DNA of 5,851 bases from Caulobacteraceae bacterium. GTDB taxonomy: Bacteria > Pseudomonadota > Alphaproteobacteria > Caulobacterales > Caulobacteraceae. Each line of letters begins with the position of its first letter. Positions within the stretch are counted from its first letter, which is position 1. Positions 5,845-5,851 of the stretch are shown piece after piece. Made by a program: the position numbers and the translations under genes. The notes under the pieces were generated by a model. It saw only the letters and a program-made list of their open reading frames with translations, searched no databases and was not told the origin of the DNA. The stretch spans positions 1-5,851 of the forward strand of contig JAQGII010000019.1 in the NCBI GenBank assembly GCA_028291305.1. Direction: 5' to 3'.

Positions 5845-5851
5845 TCTCCTT
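5845..5851 (-). promoter_or_regulatory. Ribosome binding site of asd
   Basis: The minus strand reads AAGGAGA followed by 6 nt and then the asd ATG. This is a near-ideal Shine-Dalgarno element at good spacing and it fixes the asd start. The window edge cuts off whatever lies further upstream. Confidence 0.85.

Overview
The window is GC-rich (repeated G/C third positions, short intergenic gaps) and its proteins look alphaproteobacterial, most likely a Caulobacterales bacterium (Caulobacter or Phenylobacterium type). That placement is an inference from gene style and from recognised protein sequences; there is no rRNA or other marker to fix it.

Left part, plus strand. The window opens inside the last codons of ahcY (S-adenosylhomocysteine hydrolase, ending at 128). 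A strong GC hairpin follows (143-169), which probably terminates ahcY. Next comes a complete cytoplasmic serine hydrolase of the beta-lactamase/family VIII esterase type (216-1361).

Right part, minus strand, read from right to left. asd (aspartate-semialdehyde dehydrogenase, 5838-4810) has a strong ribosome binding site at the window edge. It overlaps by 4 nt (ATGA) with a RarD/EamA-type permease gene (4813-3869). After a 105-bp AT-richer gap with candidate promoter elements comes a tight two-gene signalling unit. The first gene encodes a haem nitric-oxide sensor of the H-NOX family (3763-3221). Three nucleotides later starts a soluble hybrid histidine kinase with coiled coil, GAF, HisKA, HATPase and receiver domains (3217-1346). 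The kinase gene runs into the convergent esterase gene, and the two 3' ends overlap by 16 bp.

The H-NOX/kinase pair is the most interesting part. In other proteobacteria such pairs sense NO: the free kinase autophosphorylates and NO-bound H-NOX inhibits it, which controls c-di-GMP, quorum sensing or biofilm formation. This H-NOX keeps the proximal haem histidine, the Y-x-S-x-R haem-propionate motif and a Cys/His/Cys/Cys set matching the zinc/thiol site of the Shewanella protein. It therefore may sense both NO and redox state. No Hpt protein, response regulator or c-di-GMP enzyme is in the window, so the output of the pathway is unknown. The other genes are metabolic housekeeping (methyl cycle, aspartate-family amino acids) or transport and have no visible functional tie to NO sensing. 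No mobile elements, CRISPR arrays, tRNA or rRNA genes were seen, and no gene-free stretch exceeds 300 bases.
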